Positions 1 to 10,346 of a stretch of 63,308 nt of DNA are shown here, piece by piece (position 1 is the stretch's first letter; every line of letters starts with the position of its first letter). A model generated the notes under the pieces. The model did no database searches, had not been told where the DNA came from, and saw only the letters and a list, made by a program, of their open reading frames with translations. The stretch is from Gammaproteobacteria bacterium UBA2679 (GTDB taxonomy: Bacteria > Pseudomonadota > Gammaproteobacteria > Pseudomonadales > Oleiphilaceae): positions 1-63,308 of the forward strand of contig DEMD01000013.1 in NCBI GenBank assembly GCA_002354735.1. Reading direction: 5' to 3'. The position numbers were made by a program, and so were the translations under genes.

Positions 1-126
1 GGAGTTGCGCATTATACGCAGCTGGATCGGAAGATCAACACCCGATTTGAACTTTTTTCAAAGTAATGCAATTGATACAAGTCAGCCGTCTCGGCATAGA
101 TCATATCCCGTTGAAATATAATGCTT

Positions 127-1350
127 TTATATCTCGGCCTTCAGTTTGTTGTGTGCAGACTCCACGCGCACTCTGGCCTCGTCGACGCTTTCAGCGCTTG
201 CAAGCACCACACCCATGCGGCGCCTTCCCTGCACCTCGGGCTTGCCAAAGAGGCGCAGGTCAACATTAGCCATGGCGAGTACATCGTCCACACCCAGGAA
301 ACGAATGCCTTCATCACTACTATGCCCCTCCACCAGGAGCGCTTTCGAGGCACCGGCAAGTGGTCGCTCGATCGAGGGGACCGGAATACCGAGCAACGCC
401 CGCGCGTGCAGAGCAAATTGTGAGTGACGCTGAGTAATCAGTGTCACGAGGCCGGTGTCGTGCGGACGGGGTGAGACCTCATTGAAGAAGACCTTATCAC
501 CTTGAACGAATAGTTCGACGCCGAAGACGCCGTAGCCTCCTAATGCCGCGGTTATCTTTTCGGCGATTTCGCGGGAGGCTCGCAGCGCGTCTGCCGACAT
601 GGGCTGCGGCTGCCAGCTCATCCGATAATCACCGTCTTCCTGAATGTGGCCAATGGGATCGGGAAAGCTTACGCCCCCGGCATGCCGCACGGTCAATTGG
701 GTAATCTCATAGTCGAACCGAATAAAGGCCTCGACGATGACCCGCCCTTCCCCAGATCGCCCCCCAGCCTGGGCATAGCTCCAGGCCGATTCAATTGCCT
801 CCGCTGATCGAATCACGGACTGCCCCTTACCAGAGGAGCTCATTACCGGCTTCATGACACAGGGATAGCCGAGTCTTGCTGCCGCATCCTTTGCCTCCAA
901 CAATGAGTCGGCGAATGCGTATGGAGTAGTGGGTAGCCCCAGCTCTTCGGCCGCGAGTCGTCGTATACCTTCTCTATTCATAGTGAGATTCACGGCTCTT
1001 GCCGAGGGCACAACCCGGAAGCCCTCATTCTCCAGCTTGACCAGCTCGCTGGTCGCAATCGCCTCGATCTCGGGCACTATATAATCCGGCCGTTCCCGCA
1101 GTATGAGTTCTCGGAGCTCGTTGGGGTCGAGCATGTTGATGACGACGGCATGATGGGCCACCTGCATCGCAGGTGCGCCGGCATATCGATCGACCGCGAT
1201 GGTTTCGATGCCAAGCCCCTGCAGGACCATGATGAGCTCTTTCCCAAGCTCTCCGGAGCCAAGAAGCATGACGCGTAGTGCCGATCGAGTGGCTGGCGTG
1301 CCTATCAGTAGCGGGTTATTTGGTCGCAAGTTCGGGGTGGAGTTTTTCAT
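127..1350 (-). CDS. purT: Formate-dependent phosphoribosylglycinamide formyltransferase 2
   Basis: PurT makes formyl-GAR from GAR, formate and ATP, the folate-independent third step of purine synthesis in the cytosol. The protein is 407 aa from ATG 1350; a TTG at 1362 would add four residues. The N-terminal fold begins with [12 protein letters not shown]. The ATP-grasp part has [12 protein letters not shown], an [12 protein letters not shown] strand and the metal-binding end [15 protein letters not shown], all typical of PurT. Length matches the family (about 390-400 aa). It is the last gene of a leftward run, and purL lies 3 kb away on the same strand, so two purine genes share the region. 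No strong Shine-Dalgarno sequence is visible at either start. Function is near certain. Confidence 0.97.
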   Translation of the reverse strand: MKNSTPNLRPNNPLLIGTPATRSALRVMLLGSGELGKELIMVLQGLGIETIAVDRYAGAPAMQVAHHAVVINMLDPNELRELILRERPDYIVPEIEAIATSELVKLENEGFRVVPSARAVNLTMNREGIRRLAAEELGLPTTPYAFADSLLEAKDAAARLGYPCVMKPVMSSSGKGQSVIRSAEAIESAWSYAQAGGRSGEGRVIVEAFIRFDYEITQLTVRHAGGVSFPDPIGHIQEDGDYRMSWQPQPMSADALRASREIAEKITAALGGYGVFGVELFVQGDKVFFNEVSPRPHDTGLVTLITQRHSQFALHARALLGIPVPSIERPLAGASKALLVEGHSSDEGIRFLGVDDVLAMANVDLRLFGKPEVQGRRRMGVVLASAESVDEARVRVESAHNKLKAEI

Positions 1351-1437
1351 GACAGATACCAATACGAAAGATGGATAGGCTTAAAACACCATGGCAAGGG
1401 CAGACAGGGCGCAGGAGGGGTCAACCTGTGACGTAGC

Positions 1438-1683
1438 TTAGAGCGTGCGACCGCTGGCCTTTTCGCGGACAGCCACCTGCTCAAGCACGGCTCGACGTTG
1501 GTCATTATTCAGACCCGACCAGGCGCAGATTTCATCCCCGGATCGATAACAGCCTATACAAATATCGTTTTCGTCGAGACAGCAGATGCTGACACATGGC
1601 GAACGAACTGGCGTCTCCGAGGCCGTCCGGGCCGCGCGAGGATCAGAGGCGGATTTCTGGGAATCTGCTGCTAACGATTTCAT
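1438..1683 (-). CDS. DUF1289 domain protein
   Basis: Small 81-aa protein with the DUF1289 cysteine pattern: [21 protein letters not shown] followed by an EIxxW-like segment ([14 protein letters not shown]). The cysteines probably hold a metal or cluster, but the family has no proven biochemical role. Its ATG at 1683 overlaps the stop of the upstream carbonic anhydrase-like gene by 4 bp, so the two are translationally coupled. The first 25 residues are a low-conservation lead; a shorter start is possible but no better internal ATG precedes the cysteine motif. Confidence 0.88.
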   Translation of the reverse strand: MKSLAADSQKSASDPRAARTASETPVRSPCVSICCLDENDICIGCYRSGDEICAWSGLNNDQRRAVLEQVAVREKASGRTL

Positions 1684-2210
1684 TGTGCGTCAACAGCCTG
1701 AAGGCCTTTCGCATAGCGTGCAGCATTGTGAACGTAATGCGCGGCGCCAGCCTCGAGGAATTTCTTCTGCTGGTCAGTCAGAGACTTTTTAACCGTACCA
1801 GGAGAGCCGACAACAAGACTTCCTTCCGGAATTTCCTGGTTTTCGGTTATGAGCGCATTGGCACCGATAATACAGTGCTTACCGATCCTGGCCCCGTTGA
1901 GAACGACTGCATTGATGCCAATGAGCGAATAGTCGCCGATCGTGCAACCGTGAAGCATGGCCTTATGCCCCACGGTGACGCCTGTGCCTATTATGAGCTT
2001 GATACCTGGATCAGTGTGGAGAACTGCACCATCCTGGATGTTCGAAGCTTCTCCAATTTCAATAAGGTCGTTGTCGGCGCGGAGGACCGCGTTGAACCAC
2101 ACACTACTTTTCGCTCTCAACACAATATTACCGATCAAGGTCGCGTTGGGCGCAACAAAATGGCCTGCGCCCTCGAGCGTCGGTTGCTTGTCATCTATTG
2201 TGTACATCAT
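1680..2210 (-). CDS. Gamma-class carbonic anhydrase-like hexapeptide-repeat protein
   Basis: This 176-aa protein has a left-handed beta-helix of the YrdA/CaiE/PaaY group. Repeats such as [42 protein letters not shown] and [12 protein letters not shown] carry the hexapeptide pattern. Histidines in [10 protein letters not shown] are placed like the metal ligands of gamma carbonic anhydrases. Members form trimers; some have carbonic anhydrase activity and others act on acyl or carnitine substrates, so the substrate is open. It is the first gene of a two-gene unit with the DUF1289 gene (4-bp overlap). Confidence 0.92.
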   Translation of the reverse strand: MMYTIDDKQPTLEGAGHFVAPNATLIGNIVLRAKSSVWFNAVLRADNDLIEIGEASNIQDGAVLHTDPGIKLIIGTGVTVGHKAMLHGCTIGDYSLIGINAVVLNGARIGKHCIIGANALITENQEIPEGSLVVGSPGTVKKSLTDQQKKFLEAGAAHYVHNAARYAKGLQAVDAQ

Positions 2211-2240
2211 TCGAGGTTCTCCGGTTATAGATGGAGGTAA

Positions 2241-2840
2241 TCAGGATACCAGGCGGTCCAGCTCAACCTGCAGATCGCCACTGACGTGACCAAGCATCTG
2301 TTCGAAGGCGACATGGAAAAACTCCATGAGCACGACAGCGGTCATACCCCAGATATGATAGCGGCCAAAATACCAGGCAGGCACCTTCAACTCGAGATTG
2401 CCAAAGCCGAGATTATCGAGACGCGCAGGCTTTTCATTAAGGAAGAAGGTCAGAGGCACCTTGAAGACGCTTTCAAGCTCAAAGGTGTCAATCCGCATGG
2501 GCAACTCCGGCGCGACTGAGCCCACAAACGGTGTGACGAGAATGCCGTGTTTCGACCAGACATCGCTAAGCCTGGCTTGATGCTTGATGCTTGATGCGGG
2601 CAGGCCGATTTCCTCGTACACCTCACGGAGAGCTGTCGCTAGCAAGGTAGCATCTCCATGATCCTGCATGCCGCCCGGGAAGGCCACCTGGCCGCGATGC
2701 GTGCTAAGGATCTCGGACCGCTTGGTCAGTATAATCTGGGGGTCGTCTTCCTCAGTCAGCAGCATCATCACAGCAGCTCGCGGGAGATTGCTGGTGAGGC
2801 TTCGGAACTGGTAACGTTGTAATTTTTCGTAATCGGTCAT
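2241..2840 (-). CDS. NudL-like CoA pyrophosphatase (Nudix hydrolase)
   Basis: This 199-aa Nudix protein carries the signature of the coenzyme A pyrophosphatase subgroup: ILTKRSEILSTHRGQVAFPGG upstream of the Nudix box, then ALREVYEEIGLP. The first Glu of the generic Nudix box is replaced, as is usual in the NudL/CoAse subgroup. The expected reaction is cleavage of CoA or acyl-CoA to 3',5'-ADP and 4'-phosphopantetheine. It is divergent from a second, different Nudix gene only 64 bp away, so the two may share a control region. Confidence 0.92.
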   Translation of the reverse strand: MTDYEKLQRYQFRSLTSNLPRAAVMMLLTEEDDPQIILTKRSEILSTHRGQVAFPGGMQDHGDATLLATALREVYEEIGLPASSIKHQARLSDVWSKHGILVTPFVGSVAPELPMRIDTFELESVFKVPLTFFLNEKPARLDNLGFGNLELKVPAWYFGRYHIWGMTAVVLMEFFHVAFEQMLGHVSGDLQVELDRLVS

Positions 2841-2904
2841 CCTGTCAATAGTACACTGTGCTGCTTTGACTTTGCCATCGAATCAAACAACCTGGTAAAT
2901 AGCC

Positions 2905-3477
2905 TTGAATCAGATTATTCGCTTCTGCATGTCCTGTGGAGAACCTACCCAGAATCGCACGCCTGACGGCGATAACCGTTCGAGAGCCGTCTGCGGCCAG
3001 TGCGGCGAAATTCACTACGTCAACCCAAAGATAGTCGCCGGGGCAGTTGCCGTTCATGAGGACCGGGTCCTGCTGTGTCGACGCGCCATCGAGCCGCGAA
3101 AAAACTATTGGACGCTACCGGCAGGTTTCATGGAAACCGATGAAACTGTCGCCGAAGCTGCACAACGGGAAACTCGGGAGGAGGCACTGGGCGAAGTCAG
3201 GCTCAATGGATTGCTGTCTATTGGCGATGTGCCGCACATCGGGCAGGTACATATGTACTACTTGGGCGAGCTTGTCGATGGCGTCCACGGTGTCGGTATC
3301 GAGAGCCTGGAGACCCGCCTTTTCACTGAAGCCGAGGTTCCATGGGAAGAACTGGCGTTTCGAACGGTGACGGAGACGCTTCGCCATTACTTCAGCCTGC
3401 GGTCGCGTCCCGGATTCGATGCGACCTCGCCAGGGGCGCCTTATCAGTTCACTGCGCAGTGGAAGCCGGCAAAGTAG
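2905..3477 (+). CDS. Nudix hydrolase with N-terminal zinc ribbon
   Basis: 190 aa from a TTG codon, the only start that keeps the complete zinc ribbon. The ribbon is CMSCG and CGQCG (residues about 8-34). The Nudix box is GFMETDETVAEAAQRETREE with all canonical acidic residues, preceded by RKNYWTLPAG. Architecture (zinc ribbon, 'HYVNPK', Nudix) matches the NADH-pyrophosphatase-like group that acts on nucleotide sugars, FAD or NAD(H). The substrate cannot be read from sequence. The 3' end overlaps the convergent NIF3/CutA-like gene by 29 bp. Confidence 0.9.
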   Translation: MNQIIRFCMSCGEPTQNRTPDGDNRSRAVCGQCGEIHYVNPKIVAGAVAVHEDRVLLCRRAIEPRKNYWTLPAGFMETDETVAEAAQRETREEALGEVRLNGLLSIGDVPHIGQVHMYYLGELVDGVHGVGIESLETRLFTEAEVPWEELAFRTVTETLRHYFSLRSRPGFDATSPGAPYQFTAQWKPAK

Positions 3478-3805
3478 CCTTAGCGTCGTCGTTCCTCACC
3501 TGATATAGCTCGATAAAGTCATACGCAGGTTCTTCATAGGGGTGCGCGCGCCTGATCGCCGCCTCTACATCTGCAGCCAGCTCGGCCGGAAGCAAGGTTT
3601 CAAGCTTGTATTCGTCTACATGCGCCGTCTCGCCTATTTTGCCAATTGCCGGCTCACTGCCTGGCAACGGCCGGAACTGCCCTTCTCCTTTTACGAGCCA
3701 GCAGCAACGATCGTAGAGGCCCGAGCGCCCCGCACCTGCTTCAAAAAGCGCTGCTTTGACCTTCTCTAAGGCGGGCTCGGGGATATATACAGTCAACTTC
3801 AGCAA
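3449..3805 (-). CDS. Stand-alone NIF3/YqfO CutA-like domain protein
   Basis: 118-aa protein that matches the small insert domain of NIF3/YqfO proteins: MLKLTVYIPE at the start, GAGRSGLYDRCCW in the middle and AHPYEEPAYDF near the end. The domain has a CutA1/PII-like fold. It stands alone here, without the two halves of the NIF3 metal-binding domain. Pseudomonads encode similar single-domain proteins, whose function is unknown. The gene reads out of the long AT-rich non-coding region (3806-4563), which must hold its promoter. Confidence 0.88.
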   Translation of the reverse strand: MLKLTVYIPEPALEKVKAALFEAGAGRSGLYDRCCWLVKGEGQFRPLPGSEPAIGKIGETAHVDEYKLETLLPAELAADVEAAIRRAHPYEEPAYDFIELYQVRNDDAKATLPASTAQ

Positions 3806-4086
3806 GGCAGACCTCCTGAGGGATTATCAGTGGATTTCGCGACATTCCGCTGCGCCGACTTTGGAGCTGGCGACGTCCGGTTCCTGTACAGGACAACGCC
3901 AGCTCCTCTCGCTTTAGATCGGCTTGAACAGCCACACCCTCAGGATACATTGAGTTACACAATTGGACCAGGCAGGCCCAATACTGGGCAACTTGAGCTG
4001 CAATTTTGTAGTTTTTACAAAATCTGTCTTTCAACGAATCGGTTTTTGTTAATATAGGTGATACTTGAGGATAAGTTCTGGACAAG

Positions 4087-4169
4087 TTATCCACAGGCCG
4101 TGAAAAACGATTCATTTTTAAGGGCTTTCGACCTTTCTCCACAGAAAATGTGGATATCACTGTGGATAG
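4087..4169. promoter_or_regulatory. Cluster of four DnaA boxes
   Basis: TTATCCACA at 4087-4095 is a perfect DnaA box on the plus strand. TTCTCCACA at 4135-4143 has one mismatch. TGTGGATAT (4149-4157) and TGTGGATAG (4161-4169) are minus-strand boxes with one mismatch each, 3 bp apart. A fifth, TGTTGATAA at 4337-4345, has one mismatch on the minus strand. Finding four in 83 bp by chance in a 57%-GC-like genome is very unlikely. Confidence 0.7.
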
Positions 4170-4254
4170 CTTTTTGATGAAAGGCTGTAAGCCTTGTGAA
4201 CAGGGACTTGTTTCCCAATTGTTCGAGTTTTAACCAATTGCATTTATCTAGTTA

Positions 4255-4267
4255 AATCAAGATCTTA
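4255..4267 (+). promoter_or_regulatory. Exact IHF-type consensus site
   Basis: AATCAAGATCTTA fits WATCAANNNNTTR at every defined position. It sits about 85 bp from the DnaA-box cluster and beside the most AT-rich stretch, which is where IHF bends DNA in the E. coli origin. Binding is inferred only. Confidence 0.5.
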
Positions 4268-4508
4268 CGAGATAGAAAGATAATTGCAAAGTATTTGCAG
4301 GAGGGCTTGACAAAGATTATTTCGGATATGCCATATTGTTGATAAGAGCGCGGACCGAATTGAAAAAAAATGCCAAATTAACGATTTCGGGCTTGCAAAA
4401 GACGAACAAAACGCTTCCTGCCTAATTTTTAGACAAAGACATTACATTCAGTAGCAGTTGCTTACATTTAGTTACGTTTTAGCCGTTACGGTTACAGGAC
4501 CGCACCAC

Positions 4509-4541
4509 CCTGGGGCCACAATGGCGCCAGAGTGGCCCAGG
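4509..4541 (-). terminator. Hairpin just downstream of purL
   Basis: CCTGGGGCCAC (4509-4519) pairs with GTGGCCCAGG (4532-4541) with one bulged G and a 12-nt loop. It begins 23 bp after the purL stop. There is no run of T after it on the purL strand, so it is either a weak intrinsic terminator or an mRNA 3'-end stabiliser. Confidence 0.4.
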
Positions 4542-4563
4542 AGAGGCTAGTTGAGAGGCGTAT

Positions 4564-7500
4564 TCAGTGCTTGGCTGCGTTCAAAAACATCTTTGCCCAC
4601 GGGCTAAACTCTGAAAGCCTCGCTGTTCGGTCGCTTCGCCCTCCATTGTTGGCTCGTGGACTCCAGGAGTGCTGGATCTCCCTGAACACGCGCTCGGGAT
4701 GAGGCATCATGATAGTCACCCTACCGTCTGCAGTTGTCATGCCAGTGACACCACGAGTCGATCCGCCGGGATTGCTTGGATAACTACTCGCCGGCTTACC
4801 TGTCGAATCGACATAGCGAAGAGCGACAAGCTGATGGTTCTGAAGCTCGGCCGCCTGCTTGTCAGTCAGATCTGCACGTCCTTCTCCGTGCGCCACGGCA
4901 ACTGGAAGAATGGATCCAGCCATGCCATCAAGAAGGATTGACGGCGATCGACAGACCTCGACCATGACAAGGCGTGCTTCAAACTGCTCGGAGCGATTTC
5001 GCAGGAAACGTGGCCAGTGATCGGCACCCGGGATCAGGGACTTGATCTGGGCAAACATCTGACAGCCATTACACACGCCCAGGGCGAGCGTATCGGGGCG
5101 CTCGAAGAAGGCCTGGAACTCATCCTTGGCGCGAGGGTTGTGAAGAATGGTGTTTGCCCATCCACTGCCCGCTCCAAGAACGTCCCCATAGGAGAACCCA
5201 CCGCAGGCGACGAGTGCTTCAAAGTCCTTGAGGGAGACTCTACCGGAGAGAATGTCGGTCATATGAACATCGACGCTGTCGAGCCCCATCGATGCAAAGG
5301 CGGCCGCCATCTCAAGCTGCCCGTTCACACCCTGCTCACGGAGTACCGCGATGCGCCGACGGCCCTGGCCTCCCGTCACGCCGCTCAGACCTGAACGCTT
5401 GACGATAGCCGCCTGTGCCTCGACTTCGCTCATATCAAAGCTTGGTTCGCTGCGCAGGCCGATATCATCGTTGGATTCGATGATGGCGAACTCCTCGTCA
5501 GCACACTCGGGGTTGTCGCGCAGCCGTTGAATTTCGTAGCTGGTGCGAGCCCACAGTCGCTCAAGGCTCGCTCTGCTCCGTTGCACTATGACATCATCGG
5601 CGAAGCGGAAAATGAGCTGATCGGACTCTGGTACCACCTCGCCTATTTCGAGGTAAGCCTCCTCAAGACCATTCTGCACGAACATCGAATGTACGTACTG
5701 AACGTGCCTGGATTCAACCTGAAGCACAGCCCCAAGCTCCTCATTGAAGAGTTCACGTACGATGTGCGACCGTTCCTTCACCCAGCGATCCAGCTGAATG
5801 TTCACGCCACAGCGACCTGCAAAGGCCATTTCAGCCAGTGTAGTGAACAATCCGCCGTCGGAGCGATCATGATAGGCACGAAGGTAGTCACCATCATTAA
5901 GATGCTGGATGACTTCGAAAAACCAGGCCAGGGTCGAAGGTGAATCGAGATCAGGCGCTATGGCTCCCGTAGCCTTAAACACCTGTGTGAGCGCAGAGCC
6001 ACCAACCCGATTGCGACCGAAACCGAGGTCGATGAGGATCAGGGTAGTGTCGGCGATCGGTAGGAGCTGAGGGGTGAGACTGCGGCGAACATCATGCACT
6101 GGTGCAAATCCGCTGACGATCAGCGACATCGGCGAGATGACGCTGACTTCCTGCTGCATGCCACTGCTCTGGTTCTCGAATGCGCGCTCGCCATCAACCT
6201 TCCAGCGTGTACTCATGGACATTGAATCCTTGCCGACCGGAATGGCTATGCCCAGTTCAGGGCACAGTGCCATGCCTACAGCATGGACGGCATCATACAA
6301 GGCTTCGTTTTCACCAGGATGTGCAGCCGCAGACATCCAGTTAGCCGAGAGGCGAATATCGGAGAGATGCCGGATACGCGCTGCCGCAATGTTGGTGATG
6401 ACCTCACCGACAGCCATTCTTGCGCTGGCGGCGGCGTCTATGGTGGCGACAGGCGTGCGCTCGCCCATGGCCATAGCCTCACCGTGAAAGCCAGTAAAAC
6501 CGGTCATGGTCACGGCGCAATCGGCAACCGGCACCTGCCAGGGACCAACCATCTGGTCGCGGCAGACTTGACCACTGATTGTGCGGTCGCCAATGGTGAT
6601 GAGAAATTTCTTGCTGGCAACGGCTGGCAGCGAGAGCACACGATCTACGGCTTCGTTGACATCTATACGGGTAGAGTCGAAGGTTGCCTTGGTGAATCCG
6701 GTGCGATTAAAGCTGCGCTCCATGCGCGGCGGCTTGCCAAACAGTACCTGCATCGGCAGATCAACCGGCTTGTCGGCGAAATACTGATCGCTCAGGGTGA
6801 TGTGTTTCTCATCAGTGGCAGTGCCCACTATGGCATAGGGGCAGCGTTCACGAGCACAGATTTGGTCGAAGCGCTCGACAGATGCTTCAGCGATTGCCAA
6901 TACATAGCGCTCTTGCGACTCGTTACTCCAGATTTCCATCGGCGACATGCCCGGCTCATCAGAGGGGATGTCGCGGATTTCAAACTGTCCGCCACGCCCT
7001 GCATCCTTGACCAGCTCGGGCAGAGCATTGCTCAAGCCGCCGGCGCCGACATCATGGATGAACAGTATTGGGTTGGAGCTGCCAAGTTCCCAGCAGCGGT
7101 CGATGACTTCCTGGCAGCGCCGCTCCATTTCCGGATTGCCCCGCTGCACTGAAGCGAAGTCGAGGCCCTCACTTGAAGCGCCGCCGCCTACCGACGACGC
7201 AGCACCACCGCCAAGGCCGATCAGCATGGCAGGTCCGCCAAGCACGACAAGGCGTGAACCTGCAGGAACTTCGCCCTTCTGCACATGTTCTTCCCTGATA
7301 GTACCCAGACCACCGGCCAACATGATCGGCTTGTGATAGCCACGCCATTCGAGGCCGTTCACCGTTGCAGCCTGCATTTCATAGGTTCTGAAATAGCCGC
7401 AGAGGTTGGGACGGCCGAACTCATTGTTAAAGGCCGCTGCGCCAATTGGCCCGTCGATCATGATTTCCAGTGGCGATGCAAACCGCTCGGGTCGACCGGG

Positions 7501-8619
7501 GCTTTCTTCCCAGGGTTGCACGGCACCGGGTATGAAGAGATTCGACACCGTAAACCCGGCGAGCCCGGCTTTTGGCTTGGCGCCACGACCAGTCGCACCC
7601 TCGTCACGGATTTCACCACCGGAGCCAGTAGCCGCGCCTGGGAAGGGGCTGATCGCGGTGGGATGGTTGTGCGTTTCCACCTTCATGAGAATGTGAGCCG
7701 GCTCTACAACTGCTTTGTACGAGCCAGTGGCAGGATCTGCGAAAAAACGCTCGCCAGTAGATCCCTGGATGACTGCAGCGTTGTCCGAATAGGCCGAGAG
7801 AATACCGTCAGGCGCGCTGTTATATGTATTGCGAATCATCCCGAAGAGGGAGTGCGGACAGGCTTCGTCGTCGACGATCCAGCTGGCATTGAAAATCTTG
7901 TGTCGGCAGTGCTCGGAATTGGCCTGCGCGAACATCATGAGTTCAACATCCGTCGGGTTGCGTTGCAGCCCTTCGAAGGCCGCGACGAGGTACTCGATCT
8001 CATCTGGCGCAAGTGCCAAGCCGAGTTCGACATTGGCCTTTTCCAGGGCGCCACTTCCACCACCAAGTATGTCCACGGTGTCCATGGTACCGGGCGAGCG
8101 ATGCGTGAATAACAGTGATGCGGCCGCGAATTCGTGGAAGACCGACTCGGTCATCCGGTCATGGAGCAGCGCTGCGATTTGCTTCCTGACCTTACCCTTG
8201 AGCTTGTTCTCACTTATTACAGCGTAGGCTGTGCCACGCTCGACACGCGCTATACTGTGGAGCCCACAGTTATGGAGGATATCAGTGGCCTTGGAGGACC
8301 AGGGAGAGATCGTACCCTGGCGCGGAAGTACCAGGAAGAGATTGGACTCCCTTGCAGCCGTCGATGATGCCAGTTGTAGATCACGGGGCGCCGCGTCCTT
8401 TGGATGATCCGGCCACTGCCCTGCTTCTACATGATCTGCTTCAAGCAGTGTGGCAGCGAGTTGGCGATCGCGAGCACTGAGATCCTGATCGCTTTCAAGA
8501 AAATAGACGTGGCGCGCTTCGACATCGGCTATCGTAGTACCATGGGCTTGCTGCAGGCGGTTGAGCAGGCGCTGCTTTCGGAAACTGGAGAGCGCTGACG
8601 ACCCGTTGAATTCGTGCAT
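4564..8619 (-). CDS. purL: Phosphoribosylformylglycinamidine synthase, one-chain form
   Basis: PurL converts FGAR, glutamine and ATP to FGAM, the fourth step of purine synthesis. At 1351 aa it is the large one-chain enzyme typical of gammaproteobacteria (E. coli about 1295). Visible parts are the N-terminal linker, the FGAM-synthase ATP-binding region with [20 protein letters not shown], and a second AIRS-like half. The C-terminal glutaminase starts at about residue 1090, with [17 protein letters not shown], the nucleophile cysteine in [12 protein letters not shown] and a catalytic histidine in PHPERVFR. The gene starts only 26 bp from divergent mltF, so its promoter must overlap that space or the mltF 5' end. 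Confidence 0.98.
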   Translation of the reverse strand: MHEFNGSSALSSFRKQRLLNRLQQAHGTTIADVEARHVYFLESDQDLSARDRQLAATLLEADHVEAGQWPDHPKDAAPRDLQLASSTAARESNLFLVLPRQGTISPWSSKATDILHNCGLHSIARVERGTAYAVISENKLKGKVRKQIAALLHDRMTESVFHEFAAASLLFTHRSPGTMDTVDILGGGSGALEKANVELGLALAPDEIEYLVAAFEGLQRNPTDVELMMFAQANSEHCRHKIFNASWIVDDEACPHSLFGMIRNTYNSAPDGILSAYSDNAAVIQGSTGERFFADPATGSYKAVVEPAHILMKVETHNHPTAISPFPGAATGSGGEIRDEGATGRGAKPKAGLAGFTVSNLFIPGAVQPWEESPGRPERFASPLEIMIDGPIGAAAFNNEFGRPNLCGYFRTYEMQAATVNGLEWRGYHKPIMLAGGLGTIREEHVQKGEVPAGSRLVVLGGPAMLIGLGGGAASSVGGGASSEGLDFASVQRGNPEMERRCQEVIDRCWELGSSNPILFIHDVGAGGLSNALPELVKDAGRGGQFEIRDIPSDEPGMSPMEIWSNESQERYVLAIAEASVERFDQICARERCPYAIVGTATDEKHITLSDQYFADKPVDLPMQVLFGKPPRMERSFNRTGFTKATFDSTRIDVNEAVDRVLSLPAVASKKFLITIGDRTISGQVCRDQMVGPWQVPVADCAVTMTGFTGFHGEAMAMGERTPVATIDAAASARMAVGEVITNIAAARIRHLSDIRLSANWMSAAAHPGENEALYDAVHAVGMALCPELGIAIPVGKDSMSMSTRWKVDGERAFENQSSGMQQEVSVISPMSLIVSGFAPVHDVRRSLTPQLLPIADTTLILIDLGFGRNRVGGSALTQVFKATGAIAPDLDSPSTLAWFFEVIQHLNDGDYLRAYHDRSDGGLFTTLAEMAFAGRCGVNIQLDRWVKERSHIVRELFNEELGAVLQVESRHVQYVHSMFVQNGLEEAYLEIGEVVPESDQLIFRFADDVIVQRSRASLERLWARTSYEIQRLRDNPECADEEFAIIESNDDIGLRSEPSFDMSEVEAQAAIVKRSGLSGVTGGQGRRRIAVLREQGVNGQLEMAAAFASMGLDSVDVHMTDILSGRVSLKDFEALVACGGFSYGDVLGAGSGWANTILHNPRAKDEFQAFFERPDTLALGVCNGCQMFAQIKSLIPGADHWPRFLRNRSEQFEARLVMVEVCRSPSILLDGMAGSILPVAVAHGEGRADLTDKQAAELQNHQLVALRYVDSTGKPASSYPSNPGGSTRGVTGMTTADGRVTIMMPHPERVFREIQHSWSPRANNGGRSDRTARLSEFSPWAKMFLNAAKH

Positions 8620-8645
8620 AATCGAAGGTTTTTTGACCGGAGCAG

Positions 8646-10301
8646 GTGGAAAGGAAGGTGAGCATCATAAAGTATTCGCCGGCATCGAGCCAGACTGACT
8701 CTCACAGCATTGGACTGTGCTATGAGCCGCCAACCCGCCACCGGCATCTTTGGCGGCCACTGATGATCTGCGTTCTCCTCATTTCCATGCTCTCCGGCTG
8801 CACCCGGCCTGATCAGGTCGAGAAAATCAAAAGCGAAGGCGTTCTGCATGTGGCGACCCGTGTCGGGCCATTAACCTATTATGAAACCGATGATGGGCCG
8901 GCAGGCTTCGAATACGAGCTGGCCGTGCGCTTTGCCGAATATCTTGGCGTCGAGCCCAGAATTCGTGTGACCCAGGGTGTCCCGGAACTCTACGAGATCA
9001 TTGGCCAGGGCTTCACCGATATTGCGGCAACCGGACTGAGCCAGCAGGCGGCGCGCAGCCTGCACCCGAAGTTCCGCTTTGGTCCCGTCTATAAACAGTT
9101 CCAGCCGCTGGTGCTCTACCGGCGCGGAACCACCAGACCTCGAGAGTTGAGTGACCTGCTGGGTAAGTCAGTGCTGGTTCCGGCCAGGACTGCCCAGATC
9201 GACTATCTCATCGATATGCAGGCAAATGACTACCCTCAACTATTGTGGCAGGAGCGTGATACGCTCGATCCTGCCGACATCCTCAGCCTGATCGATGCGC
9301 AGGCCCACGACTTCGCAATCATGAACTCGTACGAGTACGGCATTCATTCAGCCATGTTTCCTGAGGTGAGCAAAGCTTTCGAACTCATGGACCCACTGGA
9401 TGTCAGCTGGGTCTTCCCGCCGGGTAAGGACAACAGCCTGCTTGAAGCAGCCCAACATTTTTTTAACGAGATAGAACAAGACGGCACACTAGCCTTGCTT
9501 CGCGAAAGGTATTTCGGCCATATCGATCAGCTCGACTACGTCAATGCGGCGGTTTTTCAGCGCGACGCCAAGGAGCGGCTGAGTCGCTTTCTCGATTTCT
9601 TTCTGGCTGCAAGTGCGAAGGAGGATCTCGACTGGCGACTGCTCGCGGCCATGGGTTATCAGGAATCGCATTGGCGCCCCTACGCCCGCTCGCCGACAGG
9701 TGTCCGAGGATTGATGATGCTGACCTTGCGGACCGCGAAGGAAGTTGGCATCAAGAACCGTCTTGATCCTGAGTCCAGCGTTCGTGGCGCTGCGGTCTAT
9801 CTGAGAGGCTTGCGCCAGCGCCTCGACGAGGACATCGTGGAACCTGATCGTACCTGGTTCGCGCTGGCTGCCTATAACGTGGGTATCGGTCATGTCAGGG
9901 ATGCGCAGGAAATCACCCGTCAGAAAGGCGATGACCCCAATAAATGGGTCAACGTCATGAAGTATCTGCCGCTGCTGCAGAACAGGGAATACTATGAGAA
10001 AACCCGTTACGGCAAGGCCCGTGGCTGGGAACCCGTACATTATGTGCAGAATATCCGGCGCTTCTATGATGTATTGGCCTGGCTTGACGATACAGGACGG
10101 CTACATGACATAATCTCGAGGGAGGCCAGCGAGACATTGAAGGCCTTCGCAGCAACAGGACAGGTTGATCCTGATTCTATGGCCGGAACCACCCCACTTC
10201 ATACTACGGCAGGCGATGATGCAAGCGCCGAGGCCGGCACGGATCCGGCGAGACGGGTCTTGCTTGAGCAGGTGTCCGGTGGCTTCATACTTGCCATGTA
10301 G
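8646..10301 (+). CDS. mltF: Membrane-bound lytic murein transglycosylase F
   Basis: MltF cleaves peptidoglycan between MurNAc and GlcNAc to give 1,6-anhydro ends; it is an outer-membrane lipoprotein. The 551-aa product has a late signal with lipobox MLSGC (C52), a periplasmic substrate-binding-like domain (about 60-310) and a C-terminal SLT domain with the catalytic Glu in GYQESHW, then GVRGLMMLT and [11 protein letters not shown] use GTG 8646; GTG 8658 is an alternative, and ATG 8763 leaves hardly any positive n-region. The last 50 residues are low in complexity. Only 26 bp separate it from divergent purL. Confidence 0.93.
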   Translation: MERKVSIIKYSPASSQTDSHSIGLCYEPPTRHRHLWRPLMICVLLISMLSGCTRPDQVEKIKSEGVLHVATRVGPLTYYETDDGPAGFEYELAVRFAEYLGVEPRIRVTQGVPELYEIIGQGFTDIAATGLSQQAARSLHPKFRFGPVYKQFQPLVLYRRGTTRPRELSDLLGKSVLVPARTAQIDYLIDMQANDYPQLLWQERDTLDPADILSLIDAQAHDFAIMNSYEYGIHSAMFPEVSKAFELMDPLDVSWVFPPGKDNSLLEAAQHFFNEIEQDGTLALLRERYFGHIDQLDYVNAAVFQRDAKERLSRFLDFFLAASAKEDLDWRLLAAMGYQESHWRPYARSPTGVRGLMMLTLRTAKEVGIKNRLDPESSVRGAAVYLRGLRQRLDEDIVEPDRTWFALAAYNVGIGHVRDAQEITRQKGDDPNKWVNVMKYLPLLQNREYYEKTRYGKARGWEPVHYVQNIRRFYDVLAWLDDTGRLHDIISREASETLKAFAATGQVDPDSMAGTTPLHTTAGDDASAEAGTDPARRVLLEQVSGGFILAM

Positions 10302-10346
10302 ATGTATGATATCAGATTGAAAAACAACAACCCGTGAGCTCCAATC

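Larger units (their letters stand above)
3806..4563. other. 758-bp non-coding region, candidate replication origin
   Basis: No convincing gene lies here; the reading frames present lack any recognisable family. From about 4040 to 4480 the sequence is clearly richer in A and T than its neighbours. It contains one perfect DnaA box, three one-mismatch or near-consensus boxes within 83 bp, a further one-mismatch box at 4337-4345, an exact IHF consensus at 4255-4267 and long A/T stretches that could serve as an unwinding element (about 4225-4300 and 4360-4440). That set is the architecture of a gammaproteobacterial oriC. Against it, none of dnaA, dnaN, mnmG, mnmE, rpmH or parAB is in the window, so a secondary DnaA-binding locus is also possible. 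Confidence 0.5.

Noticed and set aside
3741..4160. 139-aa minus frame in the origin-like region
   Set aside because: No domain, overlaps the NIF3-like gene and covers the DnaA boxes; composition is unlike the real genes.
4306..4345. TTGACA-type promoter in the origin-like region
   Set aside because: TTGACA is present, but no good -10 box lies at 16-18 bp spacing.
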